A stretch of 42,394 nucleotides of DNA from Candidatus Trichofilum aggregatum (GCA_016716885.1 JADJUV010000177.1:1-42394); one strand, 5' to 3'; positions 9,530 through 19,461 are shown, counted from the stretch's first letter. A program made the numbers and translations. Notes: generated from the sequence alone by a model not told the origin.

Positions 9530-10395
9530 ATGTCTAAAATACGCTTTTCTCGTCGTTGGGGGTGGATAATAGGAGTCGTGGGTCTCGTTTTATTGTTAGT
9601 CGGGATGATCCGAGGCAACGCGGCCGCGCTCTATGACAACCCCAGTTTCACCATTGTAGCCGTCACCAAAGATACAAATGCCACCATTCAAGGGCAGGGA
9701 TTCCCGCCCAACACTGATTTTGTTGTCACGTTTGGTGCGATGGGCACACGAGGCGTTGGTGGTAGTTGGGTCGCTATGCTCAACTCCGGCACGGGTTCCT
9801 TTACTGCCGTCATACCCATTCCTACCGGCTGGCGTGGTGCGACCCAAATTGCTGTGCGTCTAGAAAATTTGTGGTCGGGGCATTTTGCCTACAACTGGTT
9901 TTACAACAGCACCGCTACCGTCCCCGTCAACAATCCGCCCCATTGTCGCCGTGACCCCGGTTGTACCCCTTGGCGACCGTGCCCGCTACGGCTGTGCCTG
10001 CCACCGCTGTACCTGCGACCCCGGTTCCGCCCACACCAACCGCCGCCCCGCCCCCAGCCACAGCCGTACCCAACCCCAACGCGGGTTATAGCGGCATTCC
10101 CGCCTGCTCCGTCCAGGCGGTGGTGAGAGACACCAGCGTTACCATTCAGGGTAGCAACTTCCCCAGGCAGATAGCCTTTACCGTGCGGATGGGTTCATTT
10201 GGGACACAACCTTATCCGGGTGGGGGATTTGCGGCCGCGACCTTTAACAGTGGTGATGTCAGCACGTTCACCCAGACCTTCAACCTGCCCACCGAGGTCA
10301 AAGGGCTGAGCCGGGTTGGGATACGCATAGAAAGCAGCGCGGCCGCGAATAGTTTCAACTGTTACGCCTGGTTCTACAACAGCACTGCCCGCTAA
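9530..10395 (+). CDS. Exported protein with two homologous beta domains and a Pro/Ala/Thr linker (frameshifted)
   Basis: The N-terminus is basic (MSKIRFSRRW) and followed by hydrophobic IIGVVGLVLLLVGMI, a signal peptide or anchor. Two similar domains of about 95 residues follow. The first runs from SFTIVAVTKDTNATIQGQGF to FAYNWFYNSTA, the second from SVQAVVRDTSVTIQGSNF to FNCYAWFYNSTAR. A VPATAVPATPVPPTPT-type linker joins them and is typical of surface proteins. The shared TxVTIQGxxFP start and WFYNST end show internal duplication. Two indels around 9940-9970 break the frame inside the linker, where repeats make errors or slippage likely. I do not know the family. A ligand-binding or structural Ig-like role outside the membrane is plausible. 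A good AAAAGGAG ribosome site supports the start. Confidence 0.7.
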
Positions 10396-10414
10396 CAGGA
10401 AATGCACCTTCCGA

Positions 10415-10466
10415 GTTCGTAGTGACGACTTTAGTCGGCTAGCCCGCTAAAGCGGTCACTACAAAC
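10415..10466. repeat. Palindromic element, diverged copy of the 39037 palindrome
   Basis: Two half-sites of about 26-28 bases face each other, left GTTCGTAGTGACGACTTTAG and right the complement of GTTTGTAGTGACCGCTTTAG. Each half has its own small hairpin: CGACTTTAGTCG on the left, CCGCTTTAGCGG on the right. The paired bases differ between halves but still pair. It lies between convergent genes and could also terminate transcription. Confidence 0.8.
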
Positions 10467-10485
10467 GAGGGCCGTTCTCTCTGGT

Positions 10486-13400
10486 TCATTGTTTCTTCAA
10501 GAGCCATTTACCCGACTGCACCAGCCGCCCATCGGTTAGCAGTGCCTCAATCTGTTTGTTGATGAAGGAGGCCTGGAACTCTCCCAGACGGGCAAAACCG
10601 AAGAGTTGACCTACTGCCTGGGGAATTTCTTCGGGCAACACACCGAGGCCATCTTGCACCACCAGCAGGATGGCCTCTTGTATTTCTTGCGGGGCGATGA
10701 GGTCGAGGGAGCGTGAGACGGCTGGCAGGTTGGCCCGGCTGCGTACCGGTGGGCGGGTCATGCTGGCAGGCCAGAGGAATTTGCCCACTTGATGTAACCG
10801 TTTTTGCTGATGCGCGGCCGCGGCCGCGCCCTTCACCACCTCATTCACCGCCGAACTGCGCCGGGTTAGCCCCGTGGCCAAAGACAACCGCCGTGAAACT
10901 TCATCCTGGTGAACCGGCCCTTCCCTCACCACAATCTCCACCACCAATTTCACCTCATCATCTACCTCAGCGGCAATACTGGGGTGAATCGTGGCCTCAA
11001 AATACAACTGTTTAACCGAGATGCCATGCGATAACAGCAACGTTTCCAACTTGCCGCTGACGGGATCATACCGGGTGCGGGAATCATGTCGGCTGTCTTT
11101 ATACACATAATCGGTGTTGGTATAGAACTGCCAGCTTTGCCAATCCAAAAGAAGCTGATAAAGCTTGTTGTCAGGTGTGAAAAGCATAAACCAGGCCGAA
11201 TGATAGAAGCGTTTTTGGGCCGGAGCATAGACCAACGAGCCGTATAACTCGCCTGGGCCGGGGTTTGATTTGGCTTGTGCCTGATAATGGCTATTGCCCC
11301 GCGTGCGTTTCTGCGGCAAAAACAGCCGGGTTTCCAGATCAAACCGGTGATACGATTGGCAGATAAAATGGCCACTATTTTTTTCATAGCGCCAATCACC
11401 CCGGTCAGCCGTCAGGCTGGCTTTCAGGTTGACTGGCACATAAGCGGGGATGGAACGTGGCTGGAGCGCGGCCGCGTCATAGCGCAAAATGGGAGACTGA
11501 GAGACTAGAGACTGGAGACTGGTCTACTGGCTCAGTCTCTAGTCTCCAGTCTCTCAGTCTCTTAATCTCCTCTTCCAATTTCCCCCACTCCCGCTCCGGC
11601 TTTTGCCACCAGCCCCAACTCCACAGCCGGTGGGTTTGCCAGCCCAGCCCGGCCAACACCTGCGCCTGGAGCCGCTCCCGGTCCCGCGCCGAAGGAGCGT
11701 GGGCCGCATGGCCGCCATCGGTCATCAGGGCCAGGTAGTCAAAACCGGGCCGGGCGGGGTCGCCAAGGGCCAAATCCAGGTTGACGCTACTGTTGACCCG
11801 GCGCACGAGGTGGTTTTGTTGCTGTAACGCGGCCGCGAGCTTCTCCACCAACCCATCCTTGGCTACCCGCTCCGCCGGGGCTAATTCCGGCAAGGTGCCA
11901 CTTTCCGCATAGCGCAAAAATTTACGCAACACCATCACCCCAGCCGAATGGGTGTGGCTCAAATTCATGTCTCTGGCCTGAAAGTTGGTGAACAGTTCAC
12001 AGCGCCACCGGGCACGGGTGATGAGCACATTCAGCCGCCGCTCGCCGCCGCTCTGGTTCAGGGGGCCAAAGTTGAGGGCCAGCTTCTTTTCGGCCGTGTA
12101 GCCATACCCCATGCTGATAAAAATGATGTCCCGCTCGTCACCCTGCACATTTTCCAGATTCTTGATGAAAAAGGGTTCGGCGGGATGGGCATTGAAAAAC
12201 GGCTCCAGGTCGGGAGTTTGGCGGCGCAGGAGTTCCAACTTCTGGCTGATGGCCTTCTGCTGGGCGGAACTAAAGGCGGCGACGCCGAGGGTGAGGTGCG
12301 GCCGCGAACGAGCATGAGCCATGACCGCTTCGGCTACGGCCTGGGCTTCCTGGGGATTGGTGCGGCTGCTGCCTCGTTCATACGCCGTGTCTGGCAGATG
12401 GTGCATAATCAGGCCACTGTTCTGTCGTTGGGCGTCCGGGCTGGGAAAAACCACCAGTTGGTTGTCGTAAAATTCCTGGTTGGATAGGGCGATGAGCGAC
12501 TCATGCTGACTGCGATAATGCCAGCGCAACCAGGCCTGAGCGACATTTTGCCGTACACTCAACTCCAGAATACTCTCCGGCACCCGCTCATTCTCCGTCC
12601 CCATCCCATCCTCTAGCTCTAGCTCTGGCTCTGGCTCATCAATCACCCGCTCAAAAAACGGCGTTGGTGGTAGCTGGCGGCTATCACCAACGACAACCAC
12701 CTGGCGGCCGCGTAAAATGGCACTAAACGCCTCGGCCGGTCGCACCTGGCTGGCCTCATCAAATATCACCAGATCAAACTGGATGTCGTTGGGCGGCAAG
12801 AAGGTCGCCACTGAGAGTGGACTCATCATGAAGATGGGTTTTATCTGCTGGATAGCCGGGCCGACTTCGCTCATCAGGGTTCGTATAGGCAGTTGGGCGC
12901 GTTTCTTGGCAATTTCGGCCTGGAGCAAACCCACCCGGCCCACCGTGAGGTGTTTGGGCAGACGTTGCCAATGTTCGGTGGCTAAGCGATAGCGGTTGGC
13001 GGCGAGGAAGGCCACATCGAGGGTTTGGAATTGGGATAGGGCGGTGGCGAGTGTCGCGGCCGCGTCCTCATCCCGTAAGGCGGCGCGTTCGGCTTGTGCC
13101 CTTTCTAACAGAGCCGTGTAATAGCTATGCTCAAACCAGGCCAGCAGGTGGGTGGGGGCGTTGGGCCAGGTGGTGGCGAGGGTGGTTAGCGGCTGGCGGC
13201 TGGCGGTTGGCGGCTGGCCCAACAGCTCTTCGCCAACGGCCAACGGCTCACGGCTTCTTCACGGCGTCAGTTGATGCCAGCGGGCCATTTCGGCCCAGCG
13301 GTTGGCTGAGGTGTGCCAGGTGTGCAGGCGGGTTTGGATAGTGGCAAAGGGTTCGTGGGAACTTGTGGCAACTGGGGGGAACTCTGGGAACTCGGTGCGG

Positions 13401-15722
13401 AGTTGGAGTAAGGTCAGAACGGGTTGCCAGGCCTGGATGTAGGCCACTTCCCTGGTGTGTAGGTTGTCCAGACTTTCGGCCACCTGTTTTTTGTCTACCG
13501 GTTGGGGCAAATAAGCCAGCACGTCAGCGGGCACACGCCCTTCGTGGATATCCTGATGCAGGTTGGTTAGCCAGTAGGCCACCTGCATCAGGGCCGACCA
13601 ATCGGTTTGTGCCCCTAACCAGCGCACGGTGAACAGCCGGGCTAACAGGGATTCGGTTTCGTCCAGGGTGGGTTGGAGTCGCTGAACTTCCAGGATGGCA
13701 TCCACGACGGCGATCTGATCGGTCCAGTCGCCGGGGATGGGTTGCAGGCACAACCCCGCCAGCAGAGCGCGGCCGCGGCGATAATCAGCAGAAAACCATT
13801 GTCCCCACCGATCCTGCCCCGCCGCCAACGCCTGACGGATGGGCACAACGGGTTGACTCCAGGCTTCGGGGATGAGCAAACTATCATACTGTTGGTGGTG
13901 GCGGCTAATGATCGCGGCCGCGTCCAGCCCGGCCAAAATTTGCCGGGCCTGACTGTGCCAGACCGGGTCGGTAGCCTCAATGGCGTAGAGGTGGGGGGCC
14001 TGTTGGAGTAAGGCGGCGGCGGTGACGAGGGAATGAACCTGCGCCGGGTTATCGGGTGGGCCAAGGTGAAGGGTGTGGGCCAGGGTCGCGGCCGCGGCTT
14101 GCCATTCACGCAAAGCGGCAATGGCCGTTCGCGTGAACTGACGCAATTGCTCCATGTGTTCGGCTGTGACCGGATAGCGGCTACTGCCCCAAAACGGATG
14201 CTGTGCGGGCACGCCCATCTGCTGTAACTGCGTCTGCAAGGTACTCACCCAGGCGCGTAGGTCGGCGTATTCACGGGCGGTGAGGTCGGACAGGCCGGGA
14301 AGAGGAGAGTGAGAGAGTGAGAGACTGAGAGACTGGGGACTAGAGACTAGAGACTCATCCCCTGAAACCTGAAACCTGAAACCTGAAACCCCCAACTCCG
14401 AACTCGAAACTCCAAACTCGAAACTCTCCCCCACCACCTGATACGGCGTCAGGCCACTTTGGCCGATGGGGGTGTTGATGGCTTGATGGTAGGCGTTTAG
14501 GCGGTCGCGGGCGGTTTCCCATTGGTTTTGCTGGGGGAATTTGCCCGTTTCTTTGGGTTGGCCCAGGCTGAGGGTGCGGCCCAATTCGGCCAGGAAGGCG
14601 GCGCGGCCGGTTTGGTGACTGTGCAGTTCCAGGCAGGCATCCCCTAGCCCCACCGCATCCAGCCGCCGCTTGACCACATCCAAGGCCGCCAGCTTCTCGG
14701 CCACAAACAGCACCGTTTTACCTTCACCGACAGCCTCGGCGATGAGGTTAGTGATGGTTTGTGATTTGCCCGTGCCCGGTGGCCCCTGGATGATGAGGTT
14801 TTGTCCCTGGCTGACGGCCTCGATGGCCTGGGCCTGGGAGCTATCGCTGTCGAGCACGGTGTGGCGCAGGGGGGGATCGGCTGGGTGTTGCGTGTTGCGT
14901 GTTGCGGGTTGCGTAAGAGAGGGGGTGAAGCCGGGTTCGCCGAGGATGGTTTGTAGGAAGGGGTGCTGGTCAGGTTTTTGGCCGTCAGACCAGTGTTGGT
15001 GGTCCAGGTCGTGGTAGAGGGTGAGCCGGGTGAAGGAGAAGAAGCCCAGGTGGATGGCTTCGGGGTCTACGGAGAAGTGGGTGGGGATCGCGGCCGCGAC
15101 ACTCGTCACATACCCATTCACATCCAGCCGATCACTCTCAGGAAACGGCGGCAAGGTTAGCTCATTATCCACCTGGAGTTTGAAGCGCAAGGAGAGATTC
15201 TCACTGAGGTCAGCTCCAGTGTAGTGCAGGCGGAACGGGCTGGTGGCATCGTCACGGATGAGTTCAACCGGTATGAGGATAAGCGGAGCCAGGCGGGAGT
15301 TAGCGTCGTTGGTTGACTCACGCCAACGGAGAAGCCCCAGGGCCAAATATAAAATGTTGACCCCTTGCTCATCAATGACCGTGCGGGCCGCCAGTTCGGT
15401 GTTGAGCAGGCGTTCTTGCAGGTGGGGGGAGTTATAGGGGGTTTGCAGATATTCATCCGTGTGCCGGTCGGGGGGGGAGGCTGGGATCATCGGGTTGGGG
15501 CAACCAATCGGCGGGGATGTCCTGGGTGACCGCTTCAGCCAGGGGCAGGAAGCTCATGGGCTTGCCCTGCCGCACCAGCAGGTCAAACAGTTGGGCCGGT
15601 TGTTCGGCGATGATGGTTAGCCCCCGGCTTTTGAGGGGGCGGAAGTTGAGCAGGGGATTACGTAGGCCGAGGTCGAGCAGTTCCTGGCGCGCGGCCGCGA
15701 GCCGTTCAGCAACGAGAGTCAT
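10486..15722 (-). CDS. DUF4011 / SF1 helicase / MTES_1575-like endonuclease / DUF3320 giant protein (interrupted)
   Basis: The locus is about 5.2 kb, around 1,745 residues if continuous. The N-terminus (DLGLRNPLLNFRPLKSRGL) is a DUF4011 domain. Helicase motif I is GPPGTGKSQT (around 14760-14795), and motif II is VIFDEASQVRPAEAF (around 12730-12770), followed by VVVGDSRQLPPT. Motifs V/VI are NVQGDERDIIF and LNVLITRARWR. A Vsr/MTES_1575-like nuclease follows (LALMTDGG, ARDRERLQAQVLAGLGW), then a DUF3320 C-terminus (EGPVHQDEVSRRL, FLWPASMTRPPVRSRANLP). This order matches the predicted single-protein phage-defence class called hhe. The frame is broken at a C7 run near 15475, by an in-frame TGA at 13259-13261 and near 11480. 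Short tandem repeats lie at or inside several linkers. The ATG at 15722 is the chosen start. Confidence 0.8.
11492..11566. repeat. Inverted GAGACTGA/TCAGTCTC repeats inside the giant helicase locus
   Basis: GAGACTGAGAGACTAGAGAC and further GAGACTGG units face TCTCTAGTCTCCAGTCTCTC and CAGTCTC units about 20 bases on. The block lies in the linker between the endonuclease and DUF3320 parts, exactly where the reading frame ends. It could fold into a long hairpin. The same octamers occur at 9483, 14305, 38262, 38590, 39748 and 41440. Confidence 0.8.
13180..13262. repeat. GGCTGGC/GCCGTTG repeats with in-frame stop in the helicase locus
   Basis: Degenerate GCGGCTG and GGCGGTTG units run from about 13187 to 13218, with GCCAACGGCCAACGGCTCAC at 13232-13251. 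Next to them lies an in-frame TGA (13259-13261 on the minus strand) that separates two helicase parts otherwise in the same frame. The repeat appears to have been inserted in, or grown within, a linker. Confidence 0.55.
14298..14430. repeat. Composite heptamer/octamer tandem repeats within coding sequence
   Basis: Three repeat types follow one another inside the helicase frame. These are GAGAGAGT/GAGAGACT units (about 14306-14350), CCTGAAA repeated four times (about 14361-14390), and AACTCGAAACTC units (about 14398-14425). Together they encode a Ser/Leu-rich insert with no breaks, for example SLSLSHSPLPG, between the Walker A region and the next helicase segment. Confidence 0.8.
14882..14925. 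repeat. GTGTTGC heptamer repeat within coding sequence
   Basis: GTGTTGC repeats three to four times and is read on the minus strand as a Thr/Gln/Asn/Arg-rich insert (TQPATRNTQHPADPP). It lies just before the conserved segment leading to the Walker A motif. The same heptamer fills gaps at 4095 and 17160. Confidence 0.75.
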
Positions 15723-15734
15723 AGGGTGATTATC

Positions 15735-15903
15735 CACCGATCAGGGGTTGGTTCAAAAATGGTTGTCGTGTTATTGGGTGAACCGCCATCGGTTAAAACC
15801 GACGGCTGGTATGAAAAGTACGCTAAAGCGCACTGGCGAACATCTTTCAACAGGCTTTCAGCCTGTTTTTCATATCAGCCGGTGAATTTATTCACCGGGC
15901 GAT
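15735..15903. repeat. Multi-hairpin non-coding element between the helicase and thiolase genes
   Basis: Several hairpins are nested in about 120 bases: CGGTTAAAACCG (about 15790-15801), CGCTAAAGCG (about 15821-15830), ACAGGCTTTCAGCCTGT (about 15851-15867) and CGGTGAATTTATTCACCGG (about 15880-15898). An outer stem pairs GGCTGGTATGAAAA (about 15803-15816) with TTTTTCATATCAGCC (about 15867-15881). The CGCTAAAGCG core resembles the CCGCTAAAGCGG core of the palindromes at 10415 and 39037. No protein is encoded here. A structured RNA, a terminator cluster or a REP-like element are all possible. Confidence 0.65.
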
Positions 15904-17139
15904 TCACCGGCGTGGCGATTCACACCCCACAATGAAACAAGCCACCGTTGTGGCACTGCCACCGATGTTGAGGGTGGCGATGGTATTGGCTCCGTCAATT
16001 TGATAATCCCCTGCCGTGCCCGTTACCTGTTTGGCCGCATCCAACAGCATCCGCACCCCCGTCGCCCCCACCGGATGCCCTGCTCCCAGCAACCCCCCAC
16101 TGGGATTCACGGGAATCCGTCCTTCCAGTTCAATGTCCCCGTTTTCGATAACCTGCCAGCTTTGCCCTGGTGGTGTCAAACCAAAATGATCCAGGGCAAT
16201 GTATTCGGTGATGGTGAAGCAGTCGTGCGTTTCGATGCCGTCTAGCTCATCCGGGCCGCTGAGGCCCGCACGGCGGTAGGCGTCAGTGATGGTCTGGCGC
16301 AGATGGGGCAGGGGGTAGTGGCTGTTTGCGCCCAGGGCCATTTTGTCGGCCAGGCGCAAGGGGGCGGTGCGATGGCCCCAGCCCTTGATGAAGGGGATGG
16401 AAGAGAGATCGCGGCCGCGCCGTCTGGCATATTCCCGCGCATACCCCTCACTGGCTAACAACACCGTCGCCGCGCCATCGGTGATGCGGCCGCAATCCTG
16501 CTTGCGCAATCGCCCCTCAATCACCGGGTTTTCCTGGTCATCCTCAGCAAAACTGCGGTCGTTGAATTGCCAGGTGCGGGCCTGGGCGTTGGGGTTGCGC
16601 CGGGCGTTGCTCAGATTAATCTGGGCGATCCGGGCCAGGTGTTCATATTTCAGGCCATACCGGTCATCATACCAGTCGGCGATCTGGCTGAACTGGTAGG
16701 GCCAGGGGAAGATGGCCTCTTGGGCTTCTTGCCCGACCCACAGAGCCGCGCCCAGATATTGGGCCGCCTGTTGGCCGGAGACGTGGCGCATCAGCTCCAG
16801 CCCGGTGACACAGGCCAGTTGGTAACGACCCGCTTCGATGTCGGCCGCGGCCGCGAGCAGGGCCATACTGCCTGAAGCACAAGCCGCTTCATGCCGTGAG
16901 GCCGGTAAACTGGCAAAAGCCGGGTCCAGGCTGGCAAACATGCCCCCCAACTGCCCCTGCCCACAAAACAGTTCGGCCACAAAATTGCCCACATGGGCCA
17001 CCTCAATTTCCGCGGGATCAACCTGAGTGGCTTGCAAGGCTCCCATCACCGATGCCTGCATCATGGGAAACAACCCATCATCGCCCCACTTGCGGGCAAA
17101 ATCCGTCTGCTGGCCGCCGAGAATGTAGACTTTGGACAT
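15904..17139 (-). CDS. Thiolase-family acetyl-CoA acyltransferase (SCP-x type)
   Basis: A thiolase superfamily protein of 411 residues, starting at MSKVYILGG. The nucleophilic cysteine is Cys87 in HEAACASGS. The second active-site block is ETHDCFTITEY, and the C-terminal block is NPSGGLLGAGHPVGATG. The HDCF form and the short length fit the SCP-x/archaeal-like thiolase branch, which often needs a small OB-fold partner, rather than classic FadA. It would cleave or form beta-ketoacyl-CoA. No partner or HMG-CoA synthase gene is adjacent. The FadJ-like gene lies about 7.6 kb away on the same strand, so a shared role in fatty-acid or branched-acyl-CoA turnover is possible. A longer frame extends upstream to 17262, but that part encodes GTGTTGC/TGCCACTC repeats, so I start at the Met at 17139. 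Confidence 0.85.
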   Translation of the reverse strand: MSKVYILGGQQTDFARKWGDDGLFPMMQASVMGALQATQVDPAEIEVAHVGNFVAELFCGQGQLGGMFASLDPAFASLPASRHEAACASGSMALLAAAADIEAGRYQLACVTGLELMRHVSGQQAAQYLGAALWVGQEAQEAIFPWPYQFSQIADWYDDRYGLKYEHLARIAQINLSNARRNPNAQARTWQFNDRSFAEDDQENPVIEGRLRKQDCGRITDGAATVLLASEGYAREYARRRGRDLSSIPFIKGWGHRTAPLRLADKMALGANSHYPLPHLRQTITDAYRRAGLSGPDELDGIETHDCFTITEYIALDHFGLTPPGQSWQVIENGDIELEGRIPVNPSGGLLGAGHPVGATGVRMLLDAAKQVTGTAGDYQIDGANTIATLNIGGSATTVACFIVGCESPRR

Positions 17140-17154
17140 GGGGCCTCGTGAAAT

Positions 17155-17266
17155 GTGAAACGTGTGGTGCGTGTTGCGTGTTGCGTGTTGCGTAGGAAAG
17201 AAGATGAGCCTTGTTACTCTGCCACTCTGCCACTCTGCCACTCTGCCTTGCCACTCTGCCACTTTC
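17155..17266. repeat. GTGTTGC and TGCCACTC tandem repeats
   Basis: GTGTTGC occurs about three to four times (about 17161-17192). The octamer TGCCACTC follows, repeated about five times with one shortened unit (about 17218-17262). The array fills the gap between the thiolase start and the stop of the upstream gene. Confidence 0.85.
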
Positions 17267-19441
17267 CTACTCTAGCGTAGCAATATACAACTTGTTCCCT
17301 GCCGTGATGACCATCCGCAGGGGCGGGTCGGGGGGGATATCGAAGTCGGTTATCTGGCTAAATAGCTCTTGCCCGTCGGCGTCGGTGGCTTTGTATTGGG
17401 CCAGGATGTTGCCGCCACGGCTGATCTGAACGATGCGGCCGCTACCGGGATCAGCCACAAAGATGGACTGGTTTAAACCACGGCCAACCAGCTTCGCGGC
17501 CGCGATGTTGTAGAACGGCACCCGCAGACCCCCATCTTCGGCCAACAAATCTTGTTCACCCCACTGCACCGTACTGCCACGGGTGTTGTAATAACCGAGG
17601 CGCCCTTCCTGGAAGGCCAACAGCAGACTGGCGTCCTCACTGTAAATAGCCAGATCAACCGCCAGCGACGCATTAACACCCGGGGGCAAACTGACGGTTT
17701 GGTCACCAGCCGTAATGGAATAATTGTCGCCATCAGGGAAATAGCGCCAGATTTGGCCCAGGCCGACATCCAAAATGTAGAGCCGTTCATTGTAGAGGGT
17801 GGTGGCTACAGGCAGTCGCCATTCGATAGATAACCCCAAGGGGATGGCTCGTTTATCACGCAAATCGGGTTGGTATACCAGCCCTGCTCCTCGTTGATCC
17901 AGCACCAATAAACCCGGGCGGCTCACGGCTGAACCTTGCGGCCGCCAGATCATATCAATCATGGAGCCAACGATGTGGCTACCAATAACTTGCCCCTCAA
18001 AGAAGAGTTCTTCAGGTTGTGGGTCGGTGGCGGTGGCCGGGTTGAGGGTCTGATAGCTGGGGTCGGTGCGGTGCAGGTAGACCCGATTGTTGGCCCGATC
18101 CAGCACGTAGATGTTGCCATTTTCACCCGGCTGGAGCACCACTGAGGTCAAAAGAGCGCCCTCAGAATAGGTGTGGAGCAGGTTGGCCGACAGGCGGGTA
18201 ATGCCTTCGATGGCATCCAACCGGGTGCGGGCGGTCTGGCGCATCCGGTTAACCTCGTCATCATTGGGGAAAAGGGCATCGGCGGATTGGGCCAGGGCCA
18301 GCACTTCGTTGTATTGACTGGCCGCCAGGGTGGGGTCGGGGGCGTTTTCGGCCTCGGCCAGGGTGTCGCGCATCTCCTGGCGGATGGAGGCCATGGCCTG
18401 GACTTCACCCTGGCGCAAGGCCACACCAACAAAGATGACGGCAATGATGAGTGGGATGAGGATGGATATGGAGACGGGAATGGCCCAATGAATCTCGTCT
18501 TCGGCGGGTTTATCGTCCCGTTCGGCGGATGGCGGCCGCAAACGGGTAAGCACATCGGCAACGAAGGATGTGCCCTGAGCCAGGCCACGAGCGGTTTGGG
18601 CGGTGGCCCGGCGGGCGGTTTGTTCCAGGTCGGCGGGTTGCGGCCGCAACGGTTGACTGGGGCTTTCGCTGTTGGGCCGGGTGGAGCGTACAGGTGAAGG
18701 GGTTGTGGTGGGTTCGTTGCGGAGTTGCGGCCGCGGCGTGGGTCGGGTGATATCCTGGTAAGCGACAATGGGTTCGTCGCTAAACTCCACCAAAATGACG
18801 CGGCCGCTACCCGGCCCAATCATCTCGGCCAACTTATCCAGCCCAATTTCCACTTCGGTGTTGACCAGGGCTGACTGGAAGGCCTGGGCGGGCAAATGGC
18901 CCAGACGGGGATCACCCAGCAGCAGCATATCGCCGCTCTCCAGCCGGTTATGGTAAAAACGCACATCCAACCCGGCGGTGCGGCCCAGCGGGGTGACACG
19001 TTCGGGCAGGCTGGGGGGCATTCGTTCCACGCCAAAATTGCGCCCAATGGCGGCAAACGATTCGCCGGTTTGCACCATGAACAGTTCGTCGCCACGTAGG
19101 ACAGCACAACAGAGCGCCCCTTCGCGGGCGACATTGTTGCCCACCATATTATTTTTCAGGAGAAGTTGGTTGACATCCATCACCGCTTTGCGGAGTGCGG
19201 CGGTTACGCTGCCGGGCATCTGGTAGTAGCTCTGGCTGATGGCGTCTACCAAATCTAGCGAGAGGGAGCGGGTTTCGTCGAGTGACCCGGTGAGGGTGAG
19301 ATGGATGAAGAGGAAGTCACGATTGCGGCCGCGGGCGGTTTTGCCGGGTGCAGGTTGGGCCAGCAGGCCAGGGATCATCTCTCCTTCTTGCCGCTGGCCG
19401 TTGATGATGTGCAGTTGTCCGGTAAGGGCCTGGAGTTCCAT
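17267..19441 (-). CDS. Degenerate PP2C-like / transmembrane / beta-propeller-like protein
   Basis: An intact 724-residue protein. Residues 1-215 look like a PP2C phosphatase fold: GRNRDFLFIHLTL, EGALCCAVLRGDELFMVQTG and DMLLLGDPRLGHL. The usual metal-binding Asp motifs are replaced (TGES where GDS is expected, GDPRLG where SDGLWD is expected), so it is probably inactive. A Pro/Arg/Thr linker (about 235-300) follows, then one membrane helix (IPVSISILIPLIIAVIFVG, about 325-345), a helical segment, and a C-terminal domain of repeated beta motifs (NIYVLDRANNRVYL, LYILDVGLGQIWRYF, IFVADPGSGRIVQI) like a propeller. This suggests a sensor spanning the membrane. The exact role is unknown. Nine or so GCGGCCGC sites fall here, several giving Arg-Pro rather than Ala triplets. 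Confidence 0.7.
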   Translation of the reverse strand: MELQALTGQLHIINGQRQEGEMIPGLLAQPAPGKTARGRNRDFLFIHLTLTGSLDETRSLSLDLVDAISQSYYQMPGSVTAALRKAVMDVNQLLLKNNMVGNNVAREGALCCAVLRGDELFMVQTGESFAAIGRNFGVERMPPSLPERVTPLGRTAGLDVRFYHNRLESGDMLLLGDPRLGHLPAQAFQSALVNTEVEIGLDKLAEMIGPGSGRVILVEFSDEPIVAYQDITRPTPRPQLRNEPTTTPSPVRSTRPNSESPSQPLRPQPADLEQTARRATAQTARGLAQGTSFVADVLTRLRPPSAERDDKPAEDEIHWAIPVSISILIPLIIAVIFVGVALRQGEVQAMASIRQEMRDTLAEAENAPDPTLAASQYNEVLALAQSADALFPNDDEVNRMRQTARTRLDAIEGITRLSANLLHTYSEGALLTSVVLQPGENGNIYVLDRANNRVYLHRTDPSYQTLNPATATDPQPEELFFEGQVIGSHIVGSMIDMIWRPQGSAVSRPGLLVLDQRGAGLVYQPDLRDKRAIPLGLSIEWRLPVATTLYNERLYILDVGLGQIWRYFPDGDNYSITAGDQTVSLPPGVNASLAVDLAIYSEDASLLLAFQEGRLGYYNTRGSTVQWGEQDLLAEDGGLRVPFYNIAAAKLVGRGLNQSIFVADPGSGRIVQISRGGNILAQYKATDADGQELFSQITDFDIPPDPPLRMVITAGNKLYIATLE

Positions 19442-19461
19442 AGGTAAGGACGTGGGTTGGG

